Below, piece by piece: positions 52,004 through 62,900 of a stretch of DNA of 64,000 nt. The stretch covers positions 620,001 to 684,000 of the forward strand of contig JASISA010000025.1 in the NCBI GenBank assembly GCA_031771865.1, written 5' to 3'. This DNA comes from Nothophaeocryptopus gaeumannii. Its lineage: Eukaryota; Ascomycota; Dothideomycetes; Mycosphaerellales; Mycosphaerellaceae. Each line of letters begins with the position of its first letter. Position 1 is the first letter of the stretch. Below the pieces are notes generated by a model that ran no database searches, was not told where the DNA came from, and worked only from the letters and a program-made list of their open reading frames with translations. Both the position numbers and the translations under genes were made by a program.

Positions 52004-52271
52004 GAAGGAAAGCACGCTCGGAGCATTTCAGTTGTTGCTCACTTTCGCCCGTTACAGGTGGAGAGCAACATCCCACCTTCTTCCTTTGGCCGGCGTCCGT
52101 GCGCTGAAAAGCCGCTGCTGGCCGCGACACGCGACTTCAGCACTTCATCTGCGCTGCTATTGGTCAGAACAGAGGAAACAAAGAACATCTGGAGACATCC
52201 CGACATCACCTCTTACATCTGGCTCATCGGTACCAAACACAGCGATGATGGGCATGGCACGGTGATGCGCG

Positions 52272-53063
52272 ATGCCACTGTTGAACCCTTTCTTTCGTCT
52301 GCCGGGACGCTGGACACGCCGGAGAGCCAGGAGGCAACGAATGGCCCTCCAGACCACCATCTTCACCATCATCCTCTTGGTTGTGGTCCCGCTATATGTC
52401 ATATACAAGCCTCCGAAGCTGGTCATCAGCTACTTCCAACACCGCTTCCCGGATGTCTTGTTCCAGGTCCAGACGAGCAAGAAGATCGTGGCTCTTACCA
52501 TAGATGATGCTCCAAGTCCGTATACCAGCCAAATTCTAGACATCCTGAAGGAAAATGATGCCACTGCCACCTTCTTTGTCATCGGAAATCAGGTCCCTCA
52601 GCATGAAGGCGTCCTGGTCGATATTCTGAATGCTGGAAGCGAGCTTGGGAACCACGCAATGCACGACGAGCCCAGCATTTCACTGCCAAGCAACGTGCTG
52701 GAAGAGCAAATCCACCAGGTGGACCAACTCATCGATCATGCATATAACGAAGTCGAACGAGAATGGCCGCGTCGCTCCTTCAGACCGGGATCTGGTATCT
52801 TCAGCCAAAGGATCTTGAACGTAGCAACAATGGCAGGCTATCAGACCATTCTGGGCAGCATCTATCCACACGACCCTTTCATCAGCATGTGGAGAATCAA
52901 CGCCTGGCATATATTGAGCATGCTGAGACCTGGTGCAGTCATCATATGTCATGATAGACGCTCTTGGACCGTGCCAATGCTCAAGAAAGTCGTGCCAGAG
53001 ATGAAGAGGAGAGGCTATGAGGTGGTATCCGTCTCGAAGTTCCTGGAGCTGGCTGAGACTTGA
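52272..53063 (+). CDS. Membrane-anchored NodB-type polysaccharide deacetylase
   Basis: This single-exon protein has 263 residues. Arg-rich residues 13-23 precede one membrane span (TTIFTIILLVVVPLYVIY), so the catalytic domain is expected on the lumenal or outer side (type II anchor). The NodB motifs are VALTIDDAPSPYT (Asp-Asp), LGNHAMHDEP (H-x3-H metal site), FRPGSGIFS and a C-terminal GAVIICHDRRSW with His. It is therefore likely a zinc enzyme acting on chitin, peptidoglycan-like or other N-acetylated polymers; the substrate is not known. It is shorter than secreted chitin deacetylases and lacks a chitin-binding module. Confidence 0.85.
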   Translation: MPLLNPFFRLPGRWTRRRARRQRMALQTTIFTIILLVVVPLYVIYKPPKLVISYFQHRFPDVLFQVQTSKKIVALTIDDAPSPYTSQILDILKENDATATFFVIGNQVPQHEGVLVDILNAGSELGNHAMHDEPSISLPSNVLEEQIHQVDQLIDHAYNEVEREWPRRSFRPGSGIFSQRILNVATMAGYQTILGSIYPHDPFISMWRINAWHILSMLRPGAVIICHDRRSWTVPMLKKVVPEMKRRGYEVVSVSKFLELAET

Positions 53064-53121
53064 GAGGCCTACTGTTCTCACGGGTACAACTTCTTGAACT
53101 CGAACGGATTCACTACTTGGA

Positions 53122-54136
53122 TCACCGTCCCATGTCTGGCTGCCCAGTCGAGTCAGTGATAGCGCCATCAACTACGAGCTCTTGCCCAGTCACATATGAC
53201 GCTTCATTCGAACAGAGATACAGCGCAGCATGCGCCACGTCCCATACGGTTCCCATCTTCCCTGTGGGAGACTGCTTGTCTCGAACTTTGCGGTATCCCT
53301 CTTGATCACCGCCAGCATACTTGTTGGCCAATACAGAAACCTGGAATTCAAGTCAGCTTCGGGGACTGCGAAGGAATGACAGTATTCATCGATGGAGAAC
53401 GCACCAGCGGGGAGTTGATCAATCCTGGAACAACTGTATTCAATCTGACCTTGCCACCCGTCCTTTGCGCGTAGATGACAGCCGTTGTCTTCGTAAATTG
53501 GATCACAGCAGCCTTAGTAGCCGCATATCCAACCTGCGGCTTTCCGATGTACCGCAAACCGGCAACAGACGCAACATTTAGGACAGCCCCACCCGTAGCC
53601 TGCTTCTCCATAATGGGCAAAACGAGATGGCACGTCAGATAGACGGATTTAAGATTCACATCCGTCTGCGCATCCCACACCTCCTCTGACAACTCGGCCG
53701 GGCCTCCAGGTTCTGATTTCCCAACATTGTTGACGAGGACGTCTATTCGACCATACTTAGCCATGCAAGCATCCACAAACGCTTGACAGGACTCTTTCTT
53801 GGTTATATCCTACAAAGTCGTATCAGTCCCAAGAAATCCAACCCAAAGCCTACAGTCATTCACCACCAACTTCAAATTACATACCGTACTCTCCCCAAAC
53901 ACCTCCACCGGATTAAACCCTTCCTTTCTCGCCGGATGATGTCTCGTCTCCGGCTCAGTATTAATATTCACAGCCGCTTTATTGGCAGCTTCGAGATTGA
54001 TATCGCATCCAAAGACGATTGCTCCTTGGCGCGCCATGACGGATGCCATGGCTGTTCCGTTGCCGTAGCCTTCGCCTACGGCGCCGATGCCTGTGAGGAG
54101 GACGATGCGGCCGGTGTAGTCGAAAATGGATGTCAT
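53122..54136 (-). CDS. Short-chain dehydrogenase/reductase (SDR)
   Basis: NAD(P)-dependent oxidoreductase of 291 residues. The model on the complement, join(53122..53340,53405..53809,53885..54136), has each exon in phase 0. The cofactor loop is TGIGAVGEGYGNGTAMA, longer than the classical TGxxxGxG. NNVGKSEPGG, NVASVAGL (catalytic Ser) and YAATKAA (Tyr-x3-Lys) are present, and the C-terminal YVTGQELVVDGAI is typical of the family. The substrate cannot be predicted. It lacks a targeting signal and is tail-to-tail with the NodB deacetylase gene, 58 bp apart. Confidence 0.9.
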
Positions 54137-54552
54137 GTTGGCCGGGGATGAGGTTGAGGAGACAATGAGGATAGGGATGGGTTGATCAGATTGCTATGTC
54201 AATGCTGGTGGTCCCACGAAGCGTTTGATTAGACGTCTTCGTCAATGACATGTTTTGGGGCGAGATGCATTCAAAGATGTCGAACTCAGAAAGTCATCGC
54301 GGGGACGGCTACACGGATAGAACTGCCGAGATCGGATAGAGAGCAGAAGTTATTGAATTCGAACAACCACAATTTTCAATTATCGTTTTGACAAAGCAGG
54401 TCCTCGCTCATAGAATATCTCTAGAACAGATCACACTCACAAGCTCGCTGTACACAAAATCCCCCGAAGATGCAAATGCACCAGCGTCTCGCTGACCCAT
54501 CACGAGCTTTTTACTGTACAAAATCCTTCCCGGCAAGACAGGAGTTGGCATG
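54137..54552. other. Intergenic: SDR upstream region and HAS1 3-prime flank
   Basis: 416 bp; no gene. Both flanking genes are on the minus strand. Confidence 0.55.
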
Positions 54553-56725
54553 TTACCTCCTCCTCCCTCCTTGGAACTTCTGCTTCGGTTGGCTGCCATA
54601 TGCTCTACGTGCCTGATCCGGTTTCTTCATACTCGCGCCCAGGTTGATGTCAACCTTTGGCGGGACGTTGAAGCCGAAACTCTTCGCGACTTTCTTCAAG
54701 TCGAGTTGGTAGATGTTGAAGACAGATCTGAGGGAGTGCGAGGCATAGGCCTGAAGATAAGAGCGGTAGCCGTCTTTCGCTGACTGACACATTTGTTAGT
54801 TTTGCGAATCACTTTGTTTGTGTAAGTGAAGGATGTCGGACACTCACCTTATTCAGATAATAATTCTTCCCAATTAACATCTCCAACTGACTCTGAATAT
54901 CCAGAATCTTCTTCTGTGGAATCTCAAATTCCACCAAAGGCACCTTAGCCTCCTTGAGGTGGGTCAAGAAGCCGACCTCGTTAGGCTGCAAGAACATCAG
55001 AGACTTGCCCTTTCCGTTTGCGCCTCTCGCTGTTCGGCCGACACGGTGAATGTAGTCTCTTGGGTCATCTGGTGGATCGAATTGTACAATCCAGTCGACG
55101 GCGGGGATATCGAGACCTCGGGCTGCGACGTCTGTGCAGATGAGGGTCCCTTGCTTGGCGTTGCAAAATTCGAAGAATGTGTTGGTTCGTTTTTGTTGCT
55201 TCTGCTTCCCGTGGAGGTCGAGGACAGGTAGGTCGATATAGTTGAGCAGTTCTGAATAGTACTTGACGCAGTTGCAACTGCTGAAGAAAACAATTATCTT
55301 CTTCTGAGGGTGTCGTTTGAGGAATGTGAAGAGCAAGCGAAATCGCATGTCGGCTTCGCATATTGTGTAGCCCTGTTCGAGACCGGACACGGTACTGTGC
55401 TCCTGTGATGAATCGACGTTAATGTAGAGAGGTCCGGGTCTTAGCGATATCCGCGCAAGATCCTCGACCTTCGTAGTCTGGGTGGCGGAGAACAACATCG
55501 TTTGGCGGTCTTCTTTGGGCAGGATCTTAACAATTTGGCGCATTTCATCTTCGAAACCGACTTCCAGAATCCGATCGGCTTCATCAATCACGAGGGCCTT
55601 GACGTTCTTGAAGACAAAACCTTGTGTGTTCTGCAGGTGATCTAGCAGTCGTCCTGGTGTGGCAATCAAGAGGTTAACTCCCTTCGCCAGCTTCTCAGCC
55701 TCCGCCCTTCGGTTTGCACCTCCGATGACAATCCCGAAAGTTTGCGAGTGGTGCTCCATCAGCTCGCGGGCAACGCCAAAGATTTGAAGAGCCAACTCTC
55801 TTGTGGGAGAGACAACAATGACACCAGTTCCATTACGAGGCTTGAATTTCAGCGAATGCAGCATCTCCACAGCTGGGATTAGAAATGCGAGGGTCTTTCC
55901 GGACCCAGTCTTCGCGGCTCCTAGTACATCTCGGCCGGCCAGCAATGGTGGAATGCCTCTCCGTTGGATTTCGGTCATGGTATCAAATGGCATGTCGTTG
56001 ATCGCGCGCATAGTCTTCTCAGAGAGACTGAGCTCCGTGAACTTCTGAGGTTCAGCAGTTGTGGTGGGAAGCGAGACGCCAAGGGCAGATGGCAGGTCTG
56101 AAGGTTCACCCAAGTCGCCATTTGCGCGAGGTTCCTCGTCATCTTCTGCTTCACCCTCGACCTCGCCCTCGGCACTTTCTGCGTCCTCGTCACTCTTCTC
56201 TTCTCCATTCACCTCGTCGTCCTCATCAAAGTCGGCAAAATCATCCTCAGCATCCTCTGTCGCCCCCGCATCAGTAGCAGCGTCTTTCAGCTCTTGATTG
56301 ACCTGCTCTTCCGCGCCAGTCTCTTCCTCATGTGCTTTCTTCGCAGACTTAGATTCAGCCTCCTCCTTCAGCCTCCTCTTCTCATCTTTGCGCTCTTTCT
56401 TTGACTTCTTCCTCGCAGGCTCTTCCGGATCGTGGGTAGAATCGCCGTTTGTGGCCGCCTTTTCTACCTTGGAAGTGTGAGCCTTGTCGCCGTTGATGGC
56501 GTCATCTTCCTCGTGCTTCCGCTTCTTATGTTCCTTCTTTGCCTTCTTGCGCGACTGCACCTCGCTTACTACTGGATCTTCGTTCTCCATCTCAGGTGAT
56601 GGCAAAGCTCCAGACATGAGGGCTGGACGCTGAGGTTTGCCGTGGCTGAATTTGCGCTTCCTCGAGTCTCGCACGAAATCTTTAGAGTCGAAGATCAATT
56701 TGGAAGGAGAGGGTATCGGCACCAT
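54553..56725 (-). CDS. HAS1: DEAD-box RNA helicase Has1
   Basis: Nucleolar ATP-dependent helicase needed for both 40S and 60S ribosomal subunit assembly. The model on the complement, join(54553..54783,54848..56725), is in phase and gives 702 residues. The first 230 residues are a Lys/Glu-rich, strongly charged extension with several basic clusters suited to nucleolar targeting. The core has FTELSLSEKTMRAI (Q-motif region), AAKTGSGKTLAF, PTRELALQ, VIDEADRILE (DEAD), SATQTTKVEDLA, and HRVGRTARG. The C-terminal RSYLQAYASHSLRSVFNIYQLDLKKVAKSFGFNVPPKVDIN is diagnostic of Has1. The single intron GTGAGT...GTGTCAG is clear. Confidence 0.96.
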
Positions 56726-57612
56726 GGTGAACTCGAGAAGAACGAGACGAGGCCTGGACTGGATGTCTGCGAAATTTCGTCGGCATCGGTATCAAGTTCC
56801 TCCATTTCTCGAGGGGCTAAGCGAAAGCTTATTTGGCGCTTCGGCCCGTTAGCCGAGAGGCTTCCGACCTCCTTCCTTCCTCGACTTCCTCGACTGCTTA
56901 CAAGAGTTCCGATTCTTCGCTCGACTTGGTTTACTGGAATACATCTCGAAAAGTGCAACAAGATAGAAGCGACACGACTGACCGCTCATGCTGGCAGCTC
57001 TTATACTCTCCTCAAATCTGGCAACGATTCTGATACATCTGCCTGGTGGCCAACCATCCGCGTCCTCACCTTGGAGCGCAGGCCAGAACTCATTCCAGAA
57101 GTCTTCACGATACCGCCTCCGAGTTGACGAGCAAAGCAAAGACGCTTCACGGCTATGGACTTCGGCGGAATCTGAGTCCATTCTTGGCAACACTTGCCCC
57201 CTATCGCCACCCTTACAGCTACTCCCAGTCTTCCCCAGTCACCTGCTCTATTGTGTCCACGAGGTTTCTTTCAACGGACAACGAGCCTCCGATCTCACAA
57301 TGTGTGTGGAAATTACGTCTCGCCGACATGAAAAGATGGCTTTGTCGACAGAACTCAACAATGTGGACAAAGGCTATCTCTGGCACATTTGTCTGCCCCC
57401 ATATATTGCCTCAAGTCCTTCCCGATTCAGCTCCTCTTCTTCTCTATCACATCAACATCAACTCAGCTTTCCCAATCCCTTATTTCTTTTGTATCCCTGC
57501 TTTGGGTAACTGCTGGACAGTACCTTGATTTCCTTGCCTACATTTCCTTAACGAAAAGACACTCGCTACAAACTCACACGCAAGTACTCATCACACAGTC
57601 CAGATTCAATAG
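56726..57612. other. Intergenic: divergent promoter of HAS1 and the zinc-knuckle gene
   Basis: About 890 bp. It may contain an unrecognised first exon of the zinc-knuckle gene, whose open frame begins after a TAG at 57610 without an ATG. Overlapping ORFs at 56642-57127 are mostly antisense to HAS1. Confidence 0.45.
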
Positions 57613-59388
57613 AAAAATGTCAAAAATAAGAACAGGTCGAACCAAGGCCGCCGTGGCAACGGCAGTGGCAACGGCAACGGCAACGGCAATGGCAATGGCA
57701 ATGGCAACAAAGCCCGGAGTAACCAGCGGAAGCACGGCTCCAAAGAAACCGCGCCCAATGCATCGAAGAATAACAACGAGAGAGGTGACTTGAATTACTG
57801 CAAGTTCTGCAATGGCTACCATCATTATACCGATGAAAATTGCATGAGAAACCCCAGCTGCCCCCGCGCGCACACTTGCAATAACTGCGGAGGTCGTGGG
57901 CACAAGAAGTTCGAGTGCAATAAGTCGCCAACCACGACTTCGAGCCAGAACACCAACACTTCCAACGATAAGGGGAACCAGAGCGCACAGGTGCCAAAAG
58001 AATCCACTGGGGGCCAACATAAAGTCCCCACCAACAACCAGTCCAACTCCAGTGAAATCGAACCCGAAGCCACCAAGGCCTTCCACGATGTGGAAATGAT
58101 AGAGTACATCCCTGACGCAAAGAAGGGCGAGAGCTGTTCAACCGTCGAGCGACCATACTGCAAGCTTTGCAATGACACGGATCACAAGACTAAAGACTGC
58201 AAAAACGCCGAGAACTTCCTCGCATGTGGAAAGTCCAAATTCTGGTGTGTCTACTGCCACGACAAAGGACACATGGCTGACGAGTGTCGCAATCCGATCA
58301 GTCAGAAGTGCGTCAAATTTATGCGTAAGGGTCACGTTGCAAAGGATTGTAACGTCAACCCGAACGCATCCGCTAGGCTTCAATTCCAGAACACCACCGT
58401 TCTGAGCCAGCTCAATCACGATTTTGAGGGCAAGCGCTTCCGATGGACAGTCGCAGACGAGGATGCGCTTAACATGACTCAGCAGCTGCGTCGGGGAATT
58501 GAGGATTACGAACTCCGGCTCCTCCAGATCGACTCTCGCATGAATGAACAGGAGAGGCTGGGGCACAAGCAACAGCTCGAAGCGATGAAGAAAGACGCCG
58601 CCGAGCAGGAGAAGGCGCTGTTCTACGGCAAGAAGCAGGACGACGTGGCTTCTTTCCAAGGTATGAACTTCTCGCGACCAGGCACGACGATCCTCTGCCC
58701 CAAGAGCTTTGGCTCCCAAACCACCGTCATCCGCCCCGCTCCAGTCGCCTCATCCAAGCCTCTCAGATACGGCGGCATCAGCAAGTCTTCCTCCACCAAA
58801 GAACCCGATCAGCACCAGCGCAATATCCGCAACCTCGCATACGCCAACGGCTGGTCTCTGGAGCAGATTCACGATTACGAACAGGCCCTCTTGAAGGTCC
58901 GTGAAAGCAAAGTCTCCGAACAAGTCAAGGCGATCCGCTACAAGTGTCAAAAGTCGCAAACGAGCTATAGGTTTCAAGAGTACACTCGCTTGATTCTTAG
59001 CGGCGAATCCGCGATCCGCGAGCACGGCCTTCTTTCGAATACTCGCATGATTGAGGTCAAGAAGGCCCTCATGCAAGGCGCCAGATTCTACCGCGACCCA
59101 CGCGCTCTCCTGAACTTGTTTGCTCGCAAGGTGCCAAGATGTGAGTGCTGCGGGACTGAGGGCACGTTCTTCGATCGCCATTTCACTCGCATTCCTCCGA
59201 TGAGCAAGTCACAAGATCTGTACGAGCTCGATGATGACTCACTGAACGACTGGGGTATTTTCGTCTGCTTCGACTGTGAGAAGCGATGCTCAAGTGATCG
59301 AGGTTTCAACTACCATGATCGGTTCGAGAGCAGCTTCGTTAACTACGATATGGAGTCGGAGGATTATCAGAAATGGGATATCTGGTAA
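57613..59388 (+). CDS. Multi-zinc-knuckle protein, unrecognised family
   Basis: The frame is open from 57613 (after a TAG) and codes for 591 residues, but no ATG precedes residue 78, so the start is unresolved. After a basic, Asn-rich leader with a Gly-Asn repeat come a first C-x2-C...H...C finger (CKFCNGYHHYTDENC), three canonical CCHC knuckles (CNNCGGRGHKKFEC, CKLCNDTDHKTKDC, CVYCHDKGHMADEC) and a fifth copy (CVKFMRKGHVAKDC) in which the second Cys is Phe. The middle is helical or coiled (QLRRGIEDYELRLLQIDSRMNEQERLGHKQQLEAMKKD). The end holds two C-x2-C pairs (CECCGTEG and CFDCEKRC) in a structured domain. CCHC knuckles usually bind RNA or single-stranded DNA. No protease, integrase or reverse transcriptase is nearby, so it is not an intact retroelement; a Gag-derived origin is only a possibility. 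Confidence 0.7.
   Translation, partial: KNVKNKNRSNQGRRGNGSGNGNGNGNGNGNGNKARSNQRKHGSKETAPNASKNNNERGDLNYCKFCNGYHHYTDENCMRNPSCPRAHTCNNCGGRGHKKFECNKSPTTTSSQNTNTSNDKGNQSAQVPKESTGGQHKVPTNNQSNSSEIEPEATKAFHDVEMIEYIPDAKKGESCSTVERPYCKLCNDTDHKTKDCKNAENFLACGKSKFWCVYCHDKGHMADECRNPISQKCVKFMRKGHVAKDCNVNPNASARLQFQNTTVLSQLNHDFEGKRFRWTVADEDALNMTQQLRRGIEDYELRLLQIDSRMNEQERLGHKQQLEAMKKDAAEQEKALFYGKKQDDVASFQGMNFSRPGTTILCPKSFGSQTTVIRPAPVASSKPLRYGGISKSSSTKEPDQHQRNIRNLAYANGWSLEQIHDYEQALLKVRESKVSEQVKAIRYKCQKSQTSYRFQEYTRLILSGESAIREHGLLSNTRMIEVKKALMQGARFYRDPRALLNLFARKVPRCECCGTEGTFFDRHFTRIPPMSKSQDLYELDDDSLNDWGIFVCFDCEKRCSSDRGFNYHDRFESSFVNYDMESEDYQKWDIW
57655..57708 (+). repeat. Hexanucleotide GGCAAY repeat, nine units
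   Basis: Nine head-to-tail units of GGCAAC or GGCAAT (one GGCAGT) encode Gly-Asn repeats in the zinc-knuckle frame. The frame beginning at ATG 57617 reads the same DNA as Ala-Thr and Ala-Met repeats and then stops at 57793. Confidence 0.95.
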
Positions 59389-59483
59389 GAGAGGCGCGAA
59401 GGTAAGTATAGGGCTTTGCTCATGACTGACGGACAGGTAAGTATTTACGCAGCGATTTTGATAGCGTTCTCGCATGCTTGCAG
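59385..59483 (+). other. Cluster of splice-site-like signals at the zinc-knuckle stop codon
   Basis: Three donor-like sequences start at 59385 (GTAAGA, overlapping the TAA stop), 59402 (GTAAGT) and 59437 (GTAAGT). Acceptor-like CAGs end at 59436, 59452 and 59483, with CTGAC branch-like sequence just before 59436. Joining 59384 to 59484 removes 99 nt including the stop and keeps the frame open to 59787, adding 100 residues that begin YNDDDDEEPLVGLMDDL and then turn hydrophobic. Splicing is inferred from sequence only. Confidence 0.35.
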
Positions 59484-59973
59484 GTATAATGATGATGATG
59501 ATGAAGAGCCTCTGGTAGGCCTTATGGACGACTTGATTTTCTTCTCTCTGCCCACTACTCCACTTGCCTTCCTCATCTTCCCTCCTCTGCTTCTCATTCC
59601 TCTCATCTCCCTCTTCCCCACTTTCCATCCCTTTGCTCTCTCTTCGCCCTCTCACTGTCGACAACAAAGAAAGACAGCTGGGGAGACAACAATGAATTAC
59701 TTTAGAACACTTTCATTGGCAAGCCCTGCAGCAAAGACGACGCTTTGTCCTCGCCTCCTTCCGCAATCGCAGGCTTTGTCTAAATAAAGTCATGCAATCT
59801 AACCGAACATACATCCTGTCTCCATGCAGTGCTTTGATCAATTGGATGACTGCATCGCGCCTGTCGCCTGCACGCCAGCTCCCAGGGAATACAATACATC
59901 AATCCGCAGGCTTTCGCGTCCATTACAACGCCATTCACCAAAGTTTTCATTAGTAGCATGCGTCTAGAACGAT
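59389..59973. other. 3-prime region between convergent genes
   Basis: 585 bp between the zinc-knuckle gene (+) and the ISWI gene (-). It includes the splice-like cluster, a short GAT run at 59491-59502 and a C/T-rich stretch. If the alternative splice is used, coding continues to 59787. Confidence 0.45.
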
Positions 59974-62900
59974 CTATCGCTTACGGCCCTTGCCCTTGCC
60001 CTTCGCAGCACCACCAGAAGCTGTTGTGTCGACGCTGGCGGCACGTGATGTTCCATTGGGTGTGCCTTTGACGCCGTTGACGGCGGTCTTCTGTACAATT
60101 GTTAGCAACACCATCCTGTAGCTCGAGTTTAAGAAGTGTGCTTACCTTTACGCCACCACCGGAAGGCCTGCCCTTCTTCTTAGGAGCAGTCTCTTCTTCC
60201 TCTTCCTCATCATCATCAGCAGCTCGCTTGTTATTCTCCTTACCAGTGCCACCCTCCATCTCACGCGTTACCGTGGTGATCAGGGTCGCACACCGACGGC
60301 CGAGCTCCTGAGGGGTTCTGGAGAGGAAGAACCAATCAAAGCGAAAGAGCGGGCTCTCTCGAATCTCATCGCGAAGCTTCTCATACAAGCCCTCGGTGTC
60401 AATGCCATACTTGTTGAGCATGACCAGTAAGAATCGATCCTCCTCCTCGGTGTACACTTTCTTGTTGGTCGTGCTGACGGTGTAGTTCAGCTTCAATTGC
60501 TGAAGCGGTACACGGTACATGGCGAGCTTCTTCTTGAGCATCTCGCGTTGTTCTATCACCCGTGCAGCACGCTGCTCGCCCTCCTTGATAGCAGAAACGT
60601 GCTTCTCCCAGTTAGGTATCTCCTTGTATCGCTTCCAGAACACCTTTGCGTATTCCTTGACCTCTTTCGGGTTCTTGGAGTCAACTTCGAGAGCAATGGC
60701 TTCGTAGTCGTTGCGACCATATTTGGCGCTGCCGTTGATGAACTGCTGGAAATCGCGTTTGTTCCACTCGCCAAAGCCTTGCGTCGAAAGCTCTTCCTTC
60801 TCAGCAGTCTCATCTTCCGTCAGCGGCTCAGCACTGTCGATGTTCGACTGCTCGAGCTCTTGATCCTGCAATCGCTGGTCTAGAGTGTCTTCCTCGCCAT
60901 CAGCAAGAGGAGCCTTGATACCGTTCTCCTTTCGGAACCAGGCAGTCTCCTTGTCCTGAAGGTCGCCAAGTCGAGGCGAGAAAAATTGGTAGTCGTGCAT
61001 CGGCATTTGCTTAGGTGCTCGCGGGCCCTTTGGCTTAGGCTCTGGTCTCGGGCCTCCAGTCATGAGTGCATTTCGATAGTACTTGTCCATGGAGTATGAC
61101 TGCTCCTTGCGCTCACGCTTCGATGGGTTAATCCAGCTGAGGCCGATTTCCTTCTTCTTGTTAATGAAGCTCTCACCGTTCCACTCGTAGGCACCACCAG
61201 CTTCGGAACTGAATTTTTGAAGATCGTCCAGACCAAGCTTCTCGTACTTGTTCATCATCTCCTGAGTTCGCTCCTCACCCCTGCGCAGGATTGCATCCAA
61301 GTCATCTTCGGAAGCGCCACCACCCTTGCCAAATGCGCCATAGCCATCTTTCGACTCGAAGATAGTCTCCGCTCCGTGCTGGATCATGCCGAGGAGCTCG
61401 TCCTTTGACGCGGCCTGCTTGGCTTGCTGTTGAGCACGACCTTGCTGAATAACTAGCTGGTCGAGACGAAGCTTCTGAGCAGCTCGCTCAAGCACTTTTT
61501 CCTCGATAGCATTCTCTGTGATGAACCGGAAGACGTGTACTTGCTTCTTTTGTCCGATACGATGAGCACGGTCCATGGCCTGCAAGTCAGCCTGTGGGTT
61601 CCAATCGGAGTCGAAAAGCACGACAATGTCGGCTGTCGTCAAGTTGATGCCCAGACCGCCTGCACGAGTTGTTAGCAAGAAGAGGGACTTTTCCGATCCC
61701 TCCTTGTTGTAATCGTCGATCGCAGCGATACGGTCCTCGTGGGCAGTAGAACCGTCAATACGACAGTACTTGTATCCTCGCATGACGGAGTAGTCCTCGA
61801 GAATGTCCAAAACACGAGACATCTGGGAGAAGATGAGCACGCGGCTGCCTTGCTCGAACATACGCTTAAGCAGCTTGTCCAACATGACCATCTTCGCCGA
61901 GTTGTCGACAAGATGCTCGTCTGTTGTGTATGGGGGGCCAGGCTCGGCGCCGTCGAACAGGTATGGGTGGTTACAGCACTTGCGAAGCTGCATAACGATG
62001 TTCAAGAGTCGCGTCTTGCTCTCCTTTTTGCCTGCCGCACCATTGACAGCATCGATGTCCTTCTCCAAAATGCTCTTGTACCACTTGATTTGCATCTCAC
62101 TCATGCCAACGTACAAGTTCAGCTCTTTCTTCGGTAACAAGCTCTTCTCAACATCGCTCTTGACACGGCGCAGAAGGAAAGGTCGCAGAACACGATGCAG
62201 CTGCTGAACGACGGTGTCCTGGTCGGCATCTTGGTTGTTGAACCACGAATCGAAGGCCTCGGAATCGCCAAAGACGTCGGGAAGGAGGAAGTTGAGCAAA
62301 GCCCACAGTTCGTGAAGGTTGTTTTGTAGCGGGGTTCCGGTAATGAGCAGTCGGTTTCGTGAGTTAAAAATACGAATAATCTGCGCAAGCGAAGACTCCT
62401 CGTTCTTGATACGGTGGGCCTCGTCGATGATGATGTACTCCCACGCAAACTTCTTCAAGTGAGACTTCTCGCGCAGGATCATTTCGTAGGATGTGATGCA
62501 GACATCAAATTTCTCATCGATGAGGCGCTCGTTGATTAGCTCATGACGCTCTTCCTTCGCGCCTTGCAGAACGAGAACATTGACTTCTGGTATCCACTTG
62601 GCAAACTCTCTCTTCCAGTTGTCCAAGGTCGACTTCGGCACGGCGACAAGGTGCGGGCCTGAGATGCCTCGCAGGAAGCGGAGGTATCCAATGAAGGAGA
62701 TCGTCTGCAGAGTCTTTCCAAGGCCCATCTCATCTGCCAGGATACCCGAGATACCGTTCTCATGCAAACTGATGAGCCAGTTGAGCCCAGCGACTTGGTA
62801 GTCCCTCATCTCACCACCCTGAATATAGCTCGGGCTGTCGCGGAAGATAGTCGTCTCGACCTTGCCCTCCTGCTTGCCCTGGCGCAAAAGCTCGGCATCT

